From Prevotellaceae bacterium (lineage in GTDB: Bacteria; Bacteroidota; Bacteroidia; Bacteroidales; UBA932), in NCBI GenBank assembly GCA_031278495.1, contig JAITKG010000033.1, positions 1 to 6,392 on the forward strand: a stretch of DNA of 6,392 nt, read 5' to 3'. Position 1 is the first letter of the stretch. Every line of letters starts with the position of its first letter. The notes under the pieces were generated by a model. The model made no database searches, had not been told where the DNA came from, and was given only the letters and a program-made list of their open reading frames with translations. This document shows positions 6,149-6,392 of this stretch, piece after piece. Made by a program: the position numbers and the translations under genes.

Positions 6149-6190
6149 AAAAAGAACTGCCGGTACGGAAACATACCGGCAGATCTTTTT
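6149..6190. terminator. Bidirectional rho-independent terminator
   Basis: A 9-bp GC-rich stem CTGCCGGTA/TACCGGCAG (6157-6165 with 6174-6182) carries an 8-nt loop. It is extended across one A-A mismatch by AAAAAGA/TCTTTTT (6149-6155 with 6184-6190). The A-tract on one side and T-tract on the other let it act in both directions. It is the first credible terminator after the dehydrogenase gene, about 380 nt past its stop, and would also serve a leftward gene beyond the right edge. Confidence 0.82.
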
Positions 6191-6223
6191 GCATCCACGC
6201 TTTCAGGTGAGAGTTGAAAGTTA

Positions 6224-6243
6224 CTGCCGCGCCAGCCACATTA
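6224..6243. repeat. Inverted copy of the GC-rich word with its TAATGTG flank
   Basis: The minus strand reads TAATGTGGCTGGCGCGGCAG, joining the TAATGTG word to the same GGCTGGCGCGGC core seen at 5816-5827 on the plus strand. It lies on the far side of the bidirectional terminator in opposite orientation. Confidence 0.75.
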
Positions 6244-6245
6244 CA

Positions 6246-6392
6246 GACTTACAAAGATTCTAAGTGGACTTACAAAGATTCTGATTGGACTTACAAGGAT
6301 TCTGATTGGACTTACAAGGATTCTGATTGGACTTACAAAGCTCGTAAGTCGACTTACAAAGCTCGTAAGTCGACTTACAAAGCTCGTAAGTC
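6246..6392. repeat. 21-bp tandem array, seven units, running off the right edge
   Basis: Seven contiguous 21-bp units start at 6246, 6267, 6288, 6309, 6330, 6351 and 6372. All begin with GACTTACAA. Units 1-4 end in GATTCTAAGTG or GATTCTGATTG. Units 5-7 are identical and end in GCTCGTAAGTC, so each has 7-bp inverted arms GACTTAC/GTAAGTC around AAAGCTC. Units abut without spacers, so this is not a CRISPR array. The array ends exactly at the window boundary and probably continues. Confidence 0.93.

Noticed and set aside
6246..6392. CRISPR array
   Set aside because: The 21-bp units abut directly with no unique spacers, and no cas genes are visible.

Overview
The window looks like Bacteroidota DNA, most likely Bacteroidales. 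Two sites match the phylum-specific promoter TTG-N19-TAnnTTTGC exactly, neither coding region has a Shine-Dalgarno sequence, and the first gene encodes a zinc-protease lipoprotein of a type common in that group. The genes are moderately GC-rich, while the left flank is strongly AT-rich.

Layout. (1) Positions 1-839 hold three tandem copies of a unit of about 290 bp. There is no credible protein gene here. Each copy folds, as minus-strand RNA, into the same architecture: a 9-bp closing stem, a long three-part arm and a pseudoknot. The arm sequences differ between copies but the pairing is kept by compensatory changes. A 37-nt 3' segment is identical in all three. This is the most unusual part of the window: a family of paralogous structured RNAs, possibly continuing past the left edge. 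(2) Positions 840-1129 form a divergent promoter region, with one promoter firing left into the RNA array and one right into the peptidase gene. (3) Positions 1130-4027 encode a two-half M16 (pitrilysin/insulinase-type) zinc peptidase with a lipoprotein signal, closed by a perfect rho-independent terminator. (4) Positions 4141-5766 encode 1-pyrroline-5-carboxylate dehydrogenase, the second enzyme of proline catabolism. (5) Positions 5767-6392 contain no supported gene. They hold a patchwork of short tandem repeats separated by recurring GC-rich words, then a bidirectional terminator, then a 21-bp tandem array running to the right edge.

The two protein genes are separated by a strong terminator and appear to be independent transcription units. 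Nothing in the sequence links their functions, or links either to the RNA array. The RNA family, its strand and its pseudoknot are inferred from sequence comparison among the three copies; I could not search databases to see whether the family is already known.
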